DNA from: Mesostigma viride
Taxonomy: Eukaryota; Streptophyta; Mesostigmatophyceae; Mesostigmatales; Mesostigmataceae
Assembly (NCBI GenBank): GCA_009746045.1
Contig: RPFO01001820.1
Span: 1 to 63,775, forward strand
Reading direction: 5' to 3'
DNA length: 63,775 nucleotides
The notes under the pieces were generated by a model. That model did not search any database. It had not been told where the DNA came from and worked only from the letters and a program-made list of their open reading frames with translations. Shown here piece by piece: positions 16,455 through 25,659 of the stretch. How positions within the stretch are numbered: position 1 is the first letter of the stretch; every line of letters starts with the position of its first letter. The position numbers were made by a program, and so were the translations under genes.

Positions 16455-17315
16455 TGGTCGCTACTCAGAGCGCCGCGCCGATTCGGCCCGAAACGGGTGC
16501 ATTCCTCTGTTCCACCCTCCCTTTTTGCCCTCTTCACCCCCTTTTTTGACCCCCGAAAACCCCCTTCCCGACCCCCGAAAAAGGCCTGTTCCGGTGTTCC
16601 GGCTCCCCCCCCTGGGCCGGTATCATTTGGAAAACTTTTTTTTTTATGGCCAGGAAAATGGCGTTTTGGACTTAGCCGATTTCGGCCTCCTCTCTCTCTC
16701 TCTTCCCTCTCTCTTCCCTCTCCCCTCTCTCTCCTCTCCCTTCCCGTCTTTACATATCCAGGGTATAGGGTTCTATTTATTTATTTTTCCTATAAAATCA
16801 GTTTTATAAATGATACCAGCACGCCCCCTCCGGGAATAGGAACGGTATATATAGGCGGCTATTCGTCCTATTTAACCGTGGGGCGTGAATAGGACACCGT
16901 CTTATATATCCTATTTCCGGGATGGCGTGCCGGTATCTTTTCTAAAACTGATTTTATAGGAAAAATAAATAAATAGAACCCTATACCCCTGGATATATAG
17001 GGACGGGAAGAGAGGGGAGAAGAGAGAGGGAGAGGAGAGAGAAAGGAGAGGGAGAGAGAAAGGAGAGGGAGGGAGAGAAAGGGGAAGAGGAGAGGCCGAA
17101 AACGGCTAAGTCCAAAACGAAGGATTTCGGTCCCAGAAAAATTTTTTTTTCAAATGATACCGGCCCAGGGGGGGTGGGCCGGAACACCGGAACAGGGCTT
17201 TCTCGGGGGTCGGGAAGGGGGTTTTCGGGGGTCAAAAAAGGGGGTGAAGAGGGCAAAAAGGGAGGGTGGAACAGAGGGTACACCCGTCTCTGGCGCGGCG
17301 CTTATAGTTCCGTCG
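16455..17315. repeat. ~860-bp palindromic (foldback) element, copy 1
   Basis: Two arms of ~400 bases are inverted copies of each other around a centre near 16860 (GCGGCTATTCGTCC / GGGCGTGAATAGGACACC). Each arm, from outside in, has GAGCGCCGCGCC, GTTCCACCCTCC, pyrimidine tracts with GACCCCCGAAAA, GGGCCGGTATCAT, an A/T run, TTTTGGACTTAGCCGATTT, a long CT-rich stretch, CCAGGGTATAGG, and GGTATC-AGCACGCC. No ORF with protein character lies inside. It may be a foldback transposon, MITE or regulatory hairpin. A second copy lies at 22985-23862. Confidence 0.75.
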
Positions 17316-17558
17316 AATCCGTCGACGCCACGTGGCACTCTCTATGTCAGCGGCGCCAATTCTCGTGTCCAATCGGATTCGCCGAATTTCGGTTACGCCT
17401 CCGCCTTCCCCGCCTCCCCCGCCCTCCCCGTGCCCCCCGCCTTCCCCGTGGCCTCCCCGCGTCCCTTCGACTCCTCTACGGCCACGCTCCACACCGGCCG
17501 CGCCAAATTTCGTAACCAATAGAACCTCGCCACGTGGCACTCCACACCGGCCGCTCTA
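17316..17558. other. Noncoding stretch with CCAAT and G-box motifs
   Basis: This stretch contains GCCACGTGGC twice (about 17329 and 17528), CCAATCGG and ACCAATAG, and a C-rich low-complexity run. It looks promoter-like, but no gene start follows on the plus strand. It may be a relic of an upstream region. Confidence 0.35.
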
Positions 17559-17564
17559 AATCTC

Positions 17565-17870
17565 CCTTCGTCCAGAGGAATCGCCCGGCGACGTCTTCCT
17601 CTGCAGGACCTCGTCTCCAGAGGAATCACCCTGTGACGACTTCCTCTGCAGATGAAGCAACCTCGTGTCCAGAGGAATCAGCCCGGCGACGTCTTCCTCT
17701 GCAGATGAAGCAACCTCGTGTCCAGAGGAATCAGCCCGATTCGTCTCACATCAGAGAGGATTTACACTGTGATCTCTTCCTTCCAAAGGAATCAGCCATC
17801 ACGCACCTCGTGTCCAGAGGAATCAGGCATCACACACCTCTCCCCAGAGGAATCGGCCAGAGTAAGCTCG
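17565..17870. repeat. Tandem imperfect repeat with CCAGAGGAATC core
   Basis: Eight or so copies of CCAGAGGAATC(A/G) are spaced mostly by ~55-65 bases, with intervening GACGTCTTCCTCTGCAG and GATGAAGCAACCTCGTG. It lies downstream of the 17925-18401 minus gene and has no protein-like frame. Confidence 0.6.
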
Positions 17871-17924
17871 GTTTCAAGCCGAGTCCGCCCTCCGCCCCCT
17901 GCCTCCGCCGGCGCCCGCGCGCGC

Positions 17925-18401
17925 TCACGTCCGCGGCTTGCTGCCCAACATCTCGAGCCGCAGCACGAGCGTCCAGTCGCCCACGACGGGCCGCGCGCCC
18001 GCGGTCAGCGGGCTGGCCGCGTCCAGGTGGCACACGCGCACGCGGAACGAGCCCCCGTCCCTGAGCAGCCGCGGGTTCGCGATGGGCAAGTAATTCTGCT
18101 GGTTGACCACGGTGACGTCGGACGCGAGGTTCGTGAGCGCCGTCTCGGCCGCCAACAGCGTCATCCCCCCGTCCGCCGCCCCGAGGAACCCGTCCGAGTA
18201 GATCCCCACGACCCGGCTGGTGCCCGCGGGCACGAAGCCCTTCACGCACGCGTAGAGCAGATGCATCTTCCACCGCGGGCCGAGCAAAGGCGCGGACTCG
18301 TCGGCCGACACGGTCACGACCCACTCGTTGGCCGCGCTCGTGGTCGCGTCGGTCACGTTGGCCGCGTCGGAGTGGATCGTCAGCACGCGCACGTCGGACA
18401 T
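17925..18401 (-). CDS. Small beta-rich protein, possible jelly-roll capsid-type fold
   Basis: A 158-residue intact ORF from an ATG (MSDVRVLTIHSDAANVTD). It reads as a compact beta protein: NEWVVTVSADESAPL, WKMHLLYACVKGFVPAG, VTVVNQQNYLPIANPR, then GGSFRVRVCHLDAASPL and VVGDWTLVLRLEML near the end. The last part (F-x-V-R-V ... GDWTLVLRLE) is reminiscent of the final strands of penton or minor-capsid jelly rolls in polinton-like and related viruses. This is a low-confidence resemblance from memory of the style, not a match. It is followed on the same strand by nothing recognisable and preceded by the 18466-19017 gene 64 bases upstream, so the two probably form a pair. Confidence 0.6.
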   Translation of the reverse strand: MSDVRVLTIHSDAANVTDATTSAANEWVVTVSADESAPLLGPRWKMHLLYACVKGFVPAGTSRVVGIYSDGFLGAADGGMTLLAAETALTNLASDVTVVNQQNYLPIANPRLLRDGGSFRVRVCHLDAASPLTAGARPVVGDWTLVLRLEMLGSKPRT

Positions 18402-18465
18402 GGTTCGGGTCCGGATCCGGATACGATTCCCTGAGAACTTTTCGCCGCCGCCGCCGGCTCGTCGG

Positions 18466-19017
18466 CTAAAAATAGACGATCTCGTCGTCGACGGACAGCT
18501 CCTCCTCGACCGCGCCCGCCGCCGCGAGCGCCGCCAGCTCCTCGTCCTCGTCCCCCTCGATCCCGACGATCGCGTCGTGCGTGCGGTCGTACCCGTCGGC
18601 CGCGGTCCCGGCCGCGAGCTCCATCACGTCGAACTCCTCGAGTCCCTTGGGTATGACGTAGGCTACCATCATGACAATGCGTACGACGCGGATGCCGATC
18701 CGCACCGCCCTGGCCACGCGCGCCCCTTTGGTGCCCAGGTAGCTCTGCAGCCCGCCCATGTTAAAAGCTTTAAGGGGTGAGTTGAATCGGAGTAAAGCCT
18801 GGAGCCCCTGCTCCCGCTTGATCGCCTCGCGGATAATCTTCGAGCCCACTTTCCGGAACAGCAGCTTGAGCACGCCGTTGAACGCGGTCTGGAGGAACCC
18901 GGACGACTGCTGCACGGCCGGCGGGATCCCCTGCGCGGCGGCGAGCTGCAGCATTCGCTTTCGTCGGGCGTCGGGCGCGGCACCCTCCCGCCTGTGGTAC
19001 GGCGACGCGACGGTCAT
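18466..19017 (-). CDS. Small protein with amphipathic or membrane-active segment
   Basis: Starting at the ATG at 19017 (MTVASPYHRREGAAPDARR) the protein is 183 residues. The upstream extension of the frame is Gly/Arg-rich repeat DNA and unlikely to be coding. After a basic N-terminus comes a helical region (LQLAAAQGIPPAVQQSSGFL, AFNGVLKLLFRKVGSKI). A short Gly/Arg-rich strongly hydrophobic segment follows (ARAVRIGIRVVRIVMMVAYV, about residues 105-125). The tail is very acidic and ends ELSVDDEIVYF. The pattern of basic N-terminus, possible membrane-active helix and acidic tail is seen in some viral minor structural proteins, but no family is recognised. It lies just upstream of the 17925 gene. 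Confidence 0.55.
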   Translation of the reverse strand: MTVASPYHRREGAAPDARRKRMLQLAAAQGIPPAVQQSSGFLQTAFNGVLKLLFRKVGSKIIREAIKREQGLQALLRFNSPLKAFNMGGLQSYLGTKGARVARAVRIGIRVVRIVMMVAYVIPKGLEEFDVMELAAGTAADGYDRTHDAIVGIEGDEDEELAALAAAGAVEEELSVDDEIVYF

Positions 19018-19957
19018 GTGGGAGTTCGGAGATACTTCCCCCGTACACATTTTTCCCCGTACTCCCCGTGGTTCCCCGACCTCCATGTACTTCCCTCCAA
19101 TCCATATGCGCCACGTGGCGGGTGTATGACAAGCCAAGTGACATTGTCCGAATTGCGGTTACGACACCACGCCTCCCTGGATACTCTCCGTACATCCCCG
19201 TGCTTCCCCGTATCCCCCCGTACCCCCGTGGTTCCACGACCTCCTCGTACTTCCCTCCAATCCACTCGCGCCACGTGGCAGGTCGCATGTCCTCGACGAC
19301 CACTCCCTGGATATCCGCCCGCCCGTCCGCGTACATCCGGACTGTCCCTGGGTCCGGCGGACGTCTGACATGTCCTCCGGTCCAGCGGACGTCTGACATG
19401 TCCTCCGGTCCAGCGGACGTCTGACATGTCCTCCGGTCCAGCGGACATCCGGACTGTCCCTGGGTCCCCGGACACCTGGTATGTCCTCTGGTCCCTGGAC
19501 ATCTGGAATGTCCTGGACCCTGTTGCGTACCCTTGGGTCCCTGGAGAGTCCCTGTCTTCCTTGGCCTCCCTGGGAATCCCTAGATATCCTGGGATTTCCT
19601 GGGAAATCCATAGACCCTGGGAACTATCCACACCCCTCCCTGGGAACTAACCAGCAACTAGTAGGAACTACCGCGAACTACCGGGAAGCGTACGGGAAGC
19701 GTACGGGAAGGTCCCTCGGGGTCACGTCGCGAAGCGGTTGAGAGCGCCCGGGAGGGGACATCCTCGACGGCGAGTCCTTCCGCGCGGTCAAAATTTTTGC
19801 AGAGTGACCCCGTTTTCCTGGGGAATGGCCAGGCAGACATTAATAATAATATGAATTACCCTAATTCCTAGAACTCATTGTCATGGAGAACATCATGCCT
19901 TTATTAATTCAATTGCCATGGTAGGTCATTATCATGGCTATCAAGTAGCCACTTATG
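19018..19957. repeat. Noncoding repeat-rich spacer
   Basis: About 940 bases without a gene. A ~70-base direct repeat is present at 19055-19125 and 19205-19280, each with CGTGGTTCC-CGACCTCC, CTTCCCTCCAATCCA and GCCACGTGGC. A 28-base unit (core GACATGTCCTCCGGTCCAG) repeats three times at 19358-19441, followed by degenerate GTCCCTGG-rich copies to about 19640. The ORFs crossing it are repeat-driven and were left out. TTTATT at 19900-19905 is the AATAAA of the next minus gene. Confidence 0.6.
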
Positions 19958-20500
19958 TCACCAGCCAGCAAACATTGCATTAAAATCCAGGGGGGTGCTG
20001 GGGTCAAACAACATCCCCTGCATCGTCCCCTGGCCAATTATGGGAGGAGGGAAAACGGCCTCCATCACCCCGTGCAGGCGCAAGTGCATCGACCACAACT
20101 CCAGCATTTCCTCTCGCGTCACGGGAACGTGCCCCCCTGCTGGCAGGTTACGAGTAGACGAAAATGTGGCAGCCATCGCCTTGACCGCATCGTCGCAGCC
20201 TGTGTTCAGACTGGTCACCTGGACGAGCTCCTGTTCGCCGCTGTCCCACGTGATGTGAAACAGCAGGATGCGTCCTCCATCCTCTGTCACGGGGCCGAGG
20301 CACGCGTCGTGGATCGCGTGAACGGGGGATTCATTGTCGACATCGCTCAGGCGCTGTTCGAATTCGCCATGCTCGCGACAGACGCGCCTCAGCGACGTCC
20401 TGGCATCACGCAGTCGATTCGCGAGCTGGCTGCACGCGACGTGCAAGCTTTCAACCATCGCCATCGCCTCGGCCCCTGCGTTAGTAGGCCTGGGATTCAT
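19958..20500 (-). CDS. Small protein of unknown function
   Basis: I choose the ATG at 20500 (MNPRPTNAGAEAMAMVES), giving 180 residues. A TATA-like AATATAAA (20585-20592, reading TTTATATT on the minus strand) lies about 85-90 bases upstream, which makes the longer TTG-started frame leader sequence. The N-terminal half is helical and coiled (LHVACSQLANRLRDARTSLR, VCREHGEFEQRLSDVD). The second half is more globular (GGRILLFHITWDSGEQELVQ) and ends in a hydrophobic tail (GMLFDPSTPLDFNAMFAGW). AATAAA follows 55 bases after the stop. It is less GC-biased than the genes around it. Function unrecognised. Confidence 0.6.
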   Translation of the reverse strand: MNPRPTNAGAEAMAMVESLHVACSQLANRLRDARTSLRRVCREHGEFEQRLSDVDNESPVHAIHDACLGPVTEDGGRILLFHITWDSGEQELVQVTSLNTGCDDAVKAMAATFSSTRNLPAGGHVPVTREEMLELWSMHLRLHGVMEAVFPPPIIGQGTMQGMLFDPSTPLDFNAMFAGW

Positions 20501-20599
20501 GGCGTCGTTGTCGGATATTGCGTGAGTTTTGTCGACGAAAATGGAAAGGGGAGACGATGGCAATGCGTGGGAAGACGTCGACGCAATATAAACGCGTTC

Positions 20600-21334
20600 C
20601 AGACGCTGGCGTTACGTCCTAACCGTCTCCTGTCCGCTGGCATGGACGTAATGACCTGGAAATGCATCGGTTGACAGACAGCAATGCCGAACTCTGCTCG
20701 CTTTTTCGATGTCGAAATTTAGTATCTACGCGTTTGGGGCGATGCCCCGGATCGCATGCGTCAATAAATCGTTAAATATCCTTAAATATCCAATCGTGTG
20801 CCCCTTCTCCGTGCCAGGCGACCATTGCTTTCGTTATATATCCATTTGCTGCACTGGCGAGCTTCGTGCATCTCGTCTATTGTGCCGTCGCCACATGGCA
20901 CGAAATGTACTATACATGCGCCCTGGTACAGTGATATCGCCTGTCGTCGCGCACTTTTCTTGTCTCTAGGCCTTTTTCGAGTCGAAATCGCCTAAGTCCT
21001 TGGCCTCGGCGAGCAGTCTGAGGGCCTAGGGCGCGTGCGACGCGTCGTGGGGCGTCGATACTACAGGCGTGGTACGGCGGGGCACGGGAACTAAGCGTAC
21101 CACGTCGTACCGTCCGACAACGTGACCAGACTGCGCGGGGCGCGGGGAATTAACGGGGCGTACATGGAATCGTACTTCAGACGATACGGAATTACTTCAA
21201 AGTACGGTGTACTACGCCGTACCGCCCTGCAACGCGTCAGATCTGCGCGGGGCGCGGGGAATCAACTTGACGTACAGGGAACTTTACTTCAGACGCTACG
21301 GATCTACTTCGAAGTACTCCAAACTAGCCGACGT
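20600..21334. other. Noncoding region, nothing recognised
   Basis: About 730 bases of moderate composition upstream of the 20500 gene, with short overlapping ORFs but no protein-like frame. Near 21120-21330 the related phrases GCGCGGGGCGCGGGGAATTA and GCGCGGGGCGCGGGGAATCA, with TACTTCAGACG-TACGGA, show a diverged ~125-base duplication. Confidence 0.4.
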
Positions 21335-21505
21335 AAGTTTGAAGTACGGAAACCCACGTTGTACTAGTTTGTATTACCTAACTGGCCAGTGACGTAAGTT
21401 TGAAGTACGGAAACCCACGTTGTACTAGTTTGTACTACCCAACTGACTAGTTACGTAAGTTTGAAGTACGGAAACCCACGTTGTACTAGTTTGTACTACG
21501 CCACA
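21335..21505. repeat. Three tandem copies of a ~61-base unit
   Basis: The phrase AAGTTTGAAGTACGGAAACC-CACGTTGTACTAGTTTGTA recurs three times with a period of about 61 bases, directly before the CACGTG array. Confidence 0.65.
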
Positions 21506-21535
21506 CGTGTCCCAGCCATCGCGCGAGACGTCTGC

Positions 21536-21826
21536 CACGTGTCGGTCATCGACGGTGCCACGTGTCGGTCATCGACGGTGCCACGTGTCGGTCATCGACG
21601 GTGCCACGTGTCGGTCATCGACGGTGCCACGTGTCGGTCATCGACGGTGCCACGTGTCGGTCATCGACGGTGCCACGTGTCGGTCATCGACGGTGCCACG
21701 TGTCGGTCATCGACGGTGCCACGTGTCGGTCATCGACGGTGCCACGTGTCGGTCATCGACGGTGCCACGTGTCGGTCATCGACGGTGCCACGTGTCGGTC
21801 ATCGACGGTGCCACGTGTCGGTCATC
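21536..21826. repeat. 23-bp tandem array, 13 CACGTG sites
   Basis: A unit of 23 bases, CACGTGTCGGTCATCGACGG plus TGC, repeats with exact spacing from 21536. CACGTG occurs 13 times at 23-base steps (21536 to 21812). Each CACGTG is a G-box/E-box palindrome. The long ORFs across it (VIDGATCRSSTVPRVGHRR repeats) exist only because 23 is not a multiple of three, so all frames stay open in turn. Confidence 0.9.
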
Positions 21827-21962
21827 GCGTGACGGCGCGGGTCATCGCCGGGTCCGAGGACGTCTATAGGACTTAGCCGATTTCGGTCGCGAGGCCGCGG
21901 GTCCTACCTAGTGCATGATGGGCGCGCGTGGGATGACTCGTTGAGCAAGACAAGAGGGTTCC

Positions 21963-21968
21963 TTTATT
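21963..21968 (-). terminator. AATAAA signal of the zinc-cluster gene
   Basis: TTTATT on the plus strand is AATAAA on the minus strand, about 90 bases after the stop codon at 22059. Confidence 0.5.
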
Positions 21969-22058
21969 CATAATTAAATAGTGCATTACATGACGAGGCT
22001 CTCGTTTCGAGCCTCCAATAGGAGGAGCTTGGTAGGGCTGTCCACCCCTAAGTTCCCA

Positions 22059-22774
22059 CTAAAAATCCGACAGGTCGTCATCGTCCTCGGACTCGTCCAG
22101 GGTACCGTCAGAATCGCGGTTCCAGCCTGGATTCCAGTCGTCGTCCTCGTCGAACGGGTCAAAGTGCTCGTCGAACATGAGATCGATAACGTCCCCCTCG
22201 GAGCGTTCGCGGATGAGCTTGCACTTCTTGTCACAGGCCGCGGAGGGGTGGCCGAAGTCCCTGAGGACCTGCTCGCCGGCCTCTTCGGCGATCTGGTAAT
22301 CGCAGACGCGCGCGTAGTCCATGCGCCACTCGAAGAACCCGTCGTGTTCGCGGCAGCGCTTGCAGAGGATGTCGCATTCCTCTCCCCCGTGGAAATGCCG
22401 CTTGACCCGCATGAGCGCCACGCGCGTCGTCCTGCGCCCGCACCGTCGGCAATGAGCGTGGGGCCTTTTAAACAGCTTGCGAGGCCGGATCGGGTCGCGA
22501 CGGGCCGCGGCGGCCTGCTTGTGGGTCAGGTAAGAATCGTCTCCCTCGCGCGGCTTTCGGGGCGCCCCGGGCGCCTGGGGAACCGTGTCGGCCTGCGGGG
22601 GGCGCGGACAGCACGCGAGGGAAGAATGCACGATCGAGGTCAGCGAGAGAAACAGGACAAGCGGACACGCGAACAGACTCGGGGAAGAATGGCGGACAGA
22701 GAGAGAGTCCTCGCGCCCTCAATTCTTACCTGGACGACCGCGCCGGACACCGGGGAGGAATTGGGAGTGGCCAT
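22059..22774 (-). CDS. Spliced Cys-cluster (zinc-ribbon-like) acidic-tail protein
   Basis: Two exons on the minus strand: 22774-22730 (MATPNSSPVSGAVVQ) and 22592-22059, joined in phase 0 to give 192 residues. The intron 22729-22593 begins GTAAGAATT and ends CCCCCCGCAG. Exon 2 carries CRRC, CDILCKRC and CDKKC pairs in a region HAHCRRCGRRTTRVALMRV ... EECDILCKRCREHDGFFEW, which fits one or two treble-clef or zinc-ribbon sites. The tail is strongly acidic (EHFDPFDEDDDWNPG ... DESEDDDDLSDF). TATA-like CTACATAAAC lies ~100 bases upstream (22871-22880), with GTGCCAATCAC further up. This looks like a nucleic-acid or chromatin-associated adaptor; the specific role is unknown. It shares promoter, intron and 3' layout with the two genes at 24190-27452. 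Confidence 0.7.
22593..22729 (-). other. Spliceosomal intron, 137 bases
   Basis: GTAAGA donor, CGCAG acceptor and a possible CTGAC branch site. It contains two CATTCTTCCC motifs. Removing it joins MATPNSSPVSGAVVQ to ADTVPQAPGAPRKPREG in frame. Confidence 0.7.
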
Positions 22775-22870
22775 TTGGGGGAAGATTTCGGGAGATGGGG
22801 AGAGGGCTTTCGAGGCCGTGTCTCGAGTGAGAGCTCGTTGCGTGGGATGCCCGGACAGAGTGGGTGTCCC

Positions 22871-22880
22871 GTTTATGTAG
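22871..22880 (-). promoter_or_regulatory. TATA-like box of the zinc-cluster gene
   Basis: On the minus strand it reads CTACATAAAC, about 97 bases before the ATG at 22774. Comparable boxes sit at the same distance before the 25359 and 27452 starts. GATGCCCGGACAG follows it here and also near the 25464 box. Confidence 0.5.
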
Positions 22881-22984
22881 TGGCGACGGGCTCCCACGGA
22901 CGGCCAGGATGATCCTCCGATCCACGGTGTGCCAATCACTCTGCCTGCGCCGCGCCAACCGATCCGATCGGACGCCTGCTCGTA

Positions 22985-23862
22985 TTCTATTGGTAGATAC
23001 TCCGAGCGCCGCGCCAGAAACGGGTGCACCCCTCCGTTCCACCCTCCCTTTTTGCACTCTTCACCCCCTTTTTTGACCCCCGAAAACCCCCTTCCCGACC
23101 CCCAAAAAGGCCCTGTTCCGGTGTTCCGGCTCCCCCCCCCTGGGCCGGTATCATCTGAAAAAAAAAATTTTCTGGGACCAAAATCCTTCGTTTTGGACTT
23201 AGCCGATTTCGGCCTCCTCCTCTCTCTTCCCTCTTCCCTCTCCCTCTCTCTCCTCTCCCTTCCCGTCCTTATATATCCAGGGTATAGGGGTCTATCTATT
23301 TTTTTCCTATAAATCACTTTTTATATGATACCAGCACGCCCCCTCCGGGAATAGGAACGGTATATATAAGCGGCTATTCGTCCTATTTAACCGTGGGGCG
23401 TGAATAGGACACCGTCTCATATATCCTATTTCCGGGATGGCGTGCCGGTATCATCTAGAAAAGTGATTTATTAGGAAAAAATAGATAGAACCCTATGCCC
23501 TGGATATATGGGGACGGGAAGAGAGGGGAGAAGAGAGAGGGAGAGGAGAGAGAAAGGAGAGGGAGAGAGAAAGGAGAGGGAGGGAGAGAAAGGGGAAGAG
23601 GAGAGGCCGAAAACGGCTAAGTCCAAAACGAAGGATTTCGGTCCCAGGAAAATTTTTTTTTTCAGAATGATACCGGCCCAGGGGGGGTGGGCCGGAACAC
23701 CGGAACAGGCCTTTTTCAGGGGTCGGGAAGGGGGTTGTCGGGGGTCAAAAAGGGGGTGAAGAGGGCGAAAAGTGGGGGCGGAACGGAGGGCTGCACCTCC
23801 CTTTCGGGCCGAATCGGCGCGGCGCTCCGAGTATCCTCCAATAGGAACGCTTGGTTTTGGCG
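22985..23862. repeat. ~870-bp palindromic (foldback) element, copy 2
   Basis: Same architecture as copy 1 (16455-17315), centred near 23400. The outer ends read TATTGGTAGATACTCCGAGC ... and the inverse GCTCCGAGTATCCTCCAATA. The arms match copy 1 closely, including GGACTTAGCCGATTTCGG and the CT-rich tracts. It lies directly upstream of the zinc-cluster gene promoter, so its left end may contribute CCAAT-type boxes to that promoter. Confidence 0.75.
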
Positions 23863-24189
23863 GGAGATCCACGGGCGGAGGTGAACCGCACCTCCCTTCT
23901 GGCGCCGTACTCCTAGTATCCACCAATGAAAGGCGCCCGTACTACCGAGTGACCGGGACGGACTTGATTGGTGACAGATGTAAGCATAAGATACGTGGCG
24001 TCAACGCGCACGGACGCGCCCGGATAGCGGGCTTGGGACTTGGCCGAATTCGCGGGTCCGCGGTCCTAGCTATGCGCATCTAGCTACCGTGGGAACATGA
24101 TGGGACTCATTGAATAGGGTTCATACACTCTTTTATTCATAAATAGGCGGGTTAAAGCACGTATCTCCTATCTACCCTGGCTATCTACC
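23863..24189. other. Intergenic spacer with shared 3' module
   Basis: This spacer holds an E2F-like TTTTGGCGGGAG (about 23853-23864), GTATCCACCAATG, and GGGACTTGGCCGAATTCG (about 24036). CATGATG, an ACTCATTGAATAGG phrase and TTTATT (24132-24137 = AATAAA of the next minus gene) follow. The same order of elements occurs after the neighbouring genes. Confidence 0.45.
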
Positions 24190-25359
24190 TCACGCGGCGC
24201 GCGCGTCGGCGAGGACGCGGGCCGGGGACACGCCGTCCTCGTGGTATACGGCGGGCACGCCGCGGCTGGGCGGGATGGAGCTGATGCACACGGCGCGCAC
24301 CCAGGTGGACCCGTCCGTCCTCCGCTCGTACTCCAGGAACACGTTGGCATTTGGCCGCTTGGAAAGGCCGGCCCGACGCGCCTCGTGCGAGGACAGGATC
24401 GCAGCGAGCGGAGTGCGAGCGAAGTCCCTCAGTGGGACGAGTCCGATCGTGCGCCCCGGCCGGCCGGCGTGGCGAAAGGTGCGGTACACAGTGCCGTCCG
24501 GCGCGGTCGCCGGCTCGCTCAGCCAGTAGTCGGCCCCGACGCCGACTTCGTATGACGGGATCACTTCCACGAACTTCCCCGCGGAGTCGACCCAGCGCGT
24601 GCGGCCCTTGGCGTCGTCCTGTCTGCGCACGGTCGGGTCGCGCGCCACGTGCGCGAACACGGCCGAGGCCAGGTGTCGCTTGGTCAGGGGGCCGAATGCG
24701 GGCCAGTCCTTGACGCGGTCGGAGAAGTCCGGAAACTCGCTGCCGTCCGCCGTCATCTCGGCGGCGGGCCGCTTCTTGGTCGCGGGACGAGGGGCGGGCG
24801 CGGGACGAGGCGCGGGCGCGGGCGCCGGCGTGGGCGGGAGGACGGTGTCGGAGCCCTGCGCCCACGTGCCCGTTTCGTGGGACGGCGAGGCGGGGAAGCC
24901 GTAGGCGTCCGCGAACGAGCTGACCGGCGCGCTGTGCTTGAGCGGGCCGACCACTTGGCTGGAGGAGTCGGTGATGTCCGCCAGCAGGAGGTACGTCCAC
25001 GGCCCCACTCGCGCGCCTTCGGGGGGCGGGGGAGGCGCGGCGACGAGCGCGGTGTCCGCGGGGCTGTCCGGGGTCGATTCGCCGCCGGACGCCGCCCCGG
25101 CGCAGTCCGGGTCGATCTCGTCGAGCGTCGGGAAGCTTCCCCATCCCAGGCCCTCCATGATGTCCACGTCCTGCATGGTGCGGATGCGAGCATAAGATGC
25201 GCGAGTGTGTTAGAGGGAAGAATTCGAGGGGCCAGACATGCGCGAGGATGGCTAGATGGGGGAAGAATGCATATAGCTCACCTTTTCGGGGAACAGGCGC
25301 AGGATGTCGAAGGACAGTTCGGAGAGGCAGCGCAGGTCGGGCGTCTGTGCGGAATCCAT
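24190..25359 (-). CDS. Spliced protein sharing a C-terminal domain with the SET protein
   Basis: Exon 1 is 25359-25282 (MDSAQTPDLRCLSELSFDIL...) and exon 2 is 25170-24190. They join in phase 0 (...FPEK + DVDIMEGLGWGSF) to give 352 residues. The intron is GTGAGC ... CTAAC ... CATGCAG. Residues ~30-100 include acidic PTLDEIDPDCAGAASGGEST and a globular bit (GPWTYLLLADITDSSSQVVG). A Pro/Ala-rich hinge (PTPAPAPAPRPAPAPRPA) with KKRPAAEM follows. Residues ~172-352 form a domain homologous to the C-terminus of the 25936-27452 SET protein: PDFSDRVKDWPAFGPLTKR, GRTIGLVPLRDFARTPLA, GSTWVRAV, YHEDGVSPARVLADARAA. It has no SET domain of its own, so it may be a partner or competitor of the SET protein. 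Promoter TATA ATAAATAG at about 25464. Confidence 0.75.
25171..25281 (-). other. Spliceosomal intron, 111 bases
   Basis: GTGAGC donor, CCTCTAACACAC branch-like sequence and ACCATGCAG acceptor. It contains two (C/A)ATTCTTCCC motifs. In-frame stops make the unspliced reading short. Confidence 0.75.
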
Positions 25360-25463
25360 GGAGGAAGAATTGGTGGGGAGAGAGTTGGAGAGTCGGAGAG
25401 AGCTGGAGAGCTGGACTCGAGAGAGCTGGAGAGCAGGATGCCCGGACAGTCCGGTTGTCCTCC

Positions 25464-25472
25464 TATTTATGC
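25464..25472 (-). promoter_or_regulatory. TATA box of the 24190-25359 gene
   Basis: CATAAATAGG on the minus strand, 105 bases before the ATG. Two GTGCCAATCAC-type CCAAT boxes lie 45-90 bases further upstream (about 25517 and 25553), and AATTCTTCCTCC sits immediately before the ATG. Confidence 0.55.
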
Positions 25473-25659
25473 GTTTTCCGTGGGCGAACGGACGCTCCGG
25501 ATTCGCCGCGATCGGAGGGTTGCCAATCACCCTCCGTGGATAACGCCGATCGTGTGCCAATCACGGCCGACCGTCGGATGGGCCGGGCATCTCCCGCGCC
25601 GCGCCATCGTTACCGTGGAGCTGCGCTAGTATCCACCAATGGGACGCCGGCGATCCATA

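Noticed and set aside
14157-16892. 911-residue plus-strand ORF
   Set aside because: It spans the antisense of the coiled-coil gene, its promoter and palindrome arms. Composition follows the repeats (PLSLSSLSLPSPLS).
21536-21826. CRISPR array
   Set aside because: Direct head-to-tail 23-base units without variable spacers, in eukaryotic DNA.
21461-21876. Three overlapping ORFs of repeated VIDGATCRSSTVPRVGHRR
   Set aside because: They are translations of the 23-base CACGTG array; all frames are open because the unit lacks stops. No start context or nonrepeat coding sequence.
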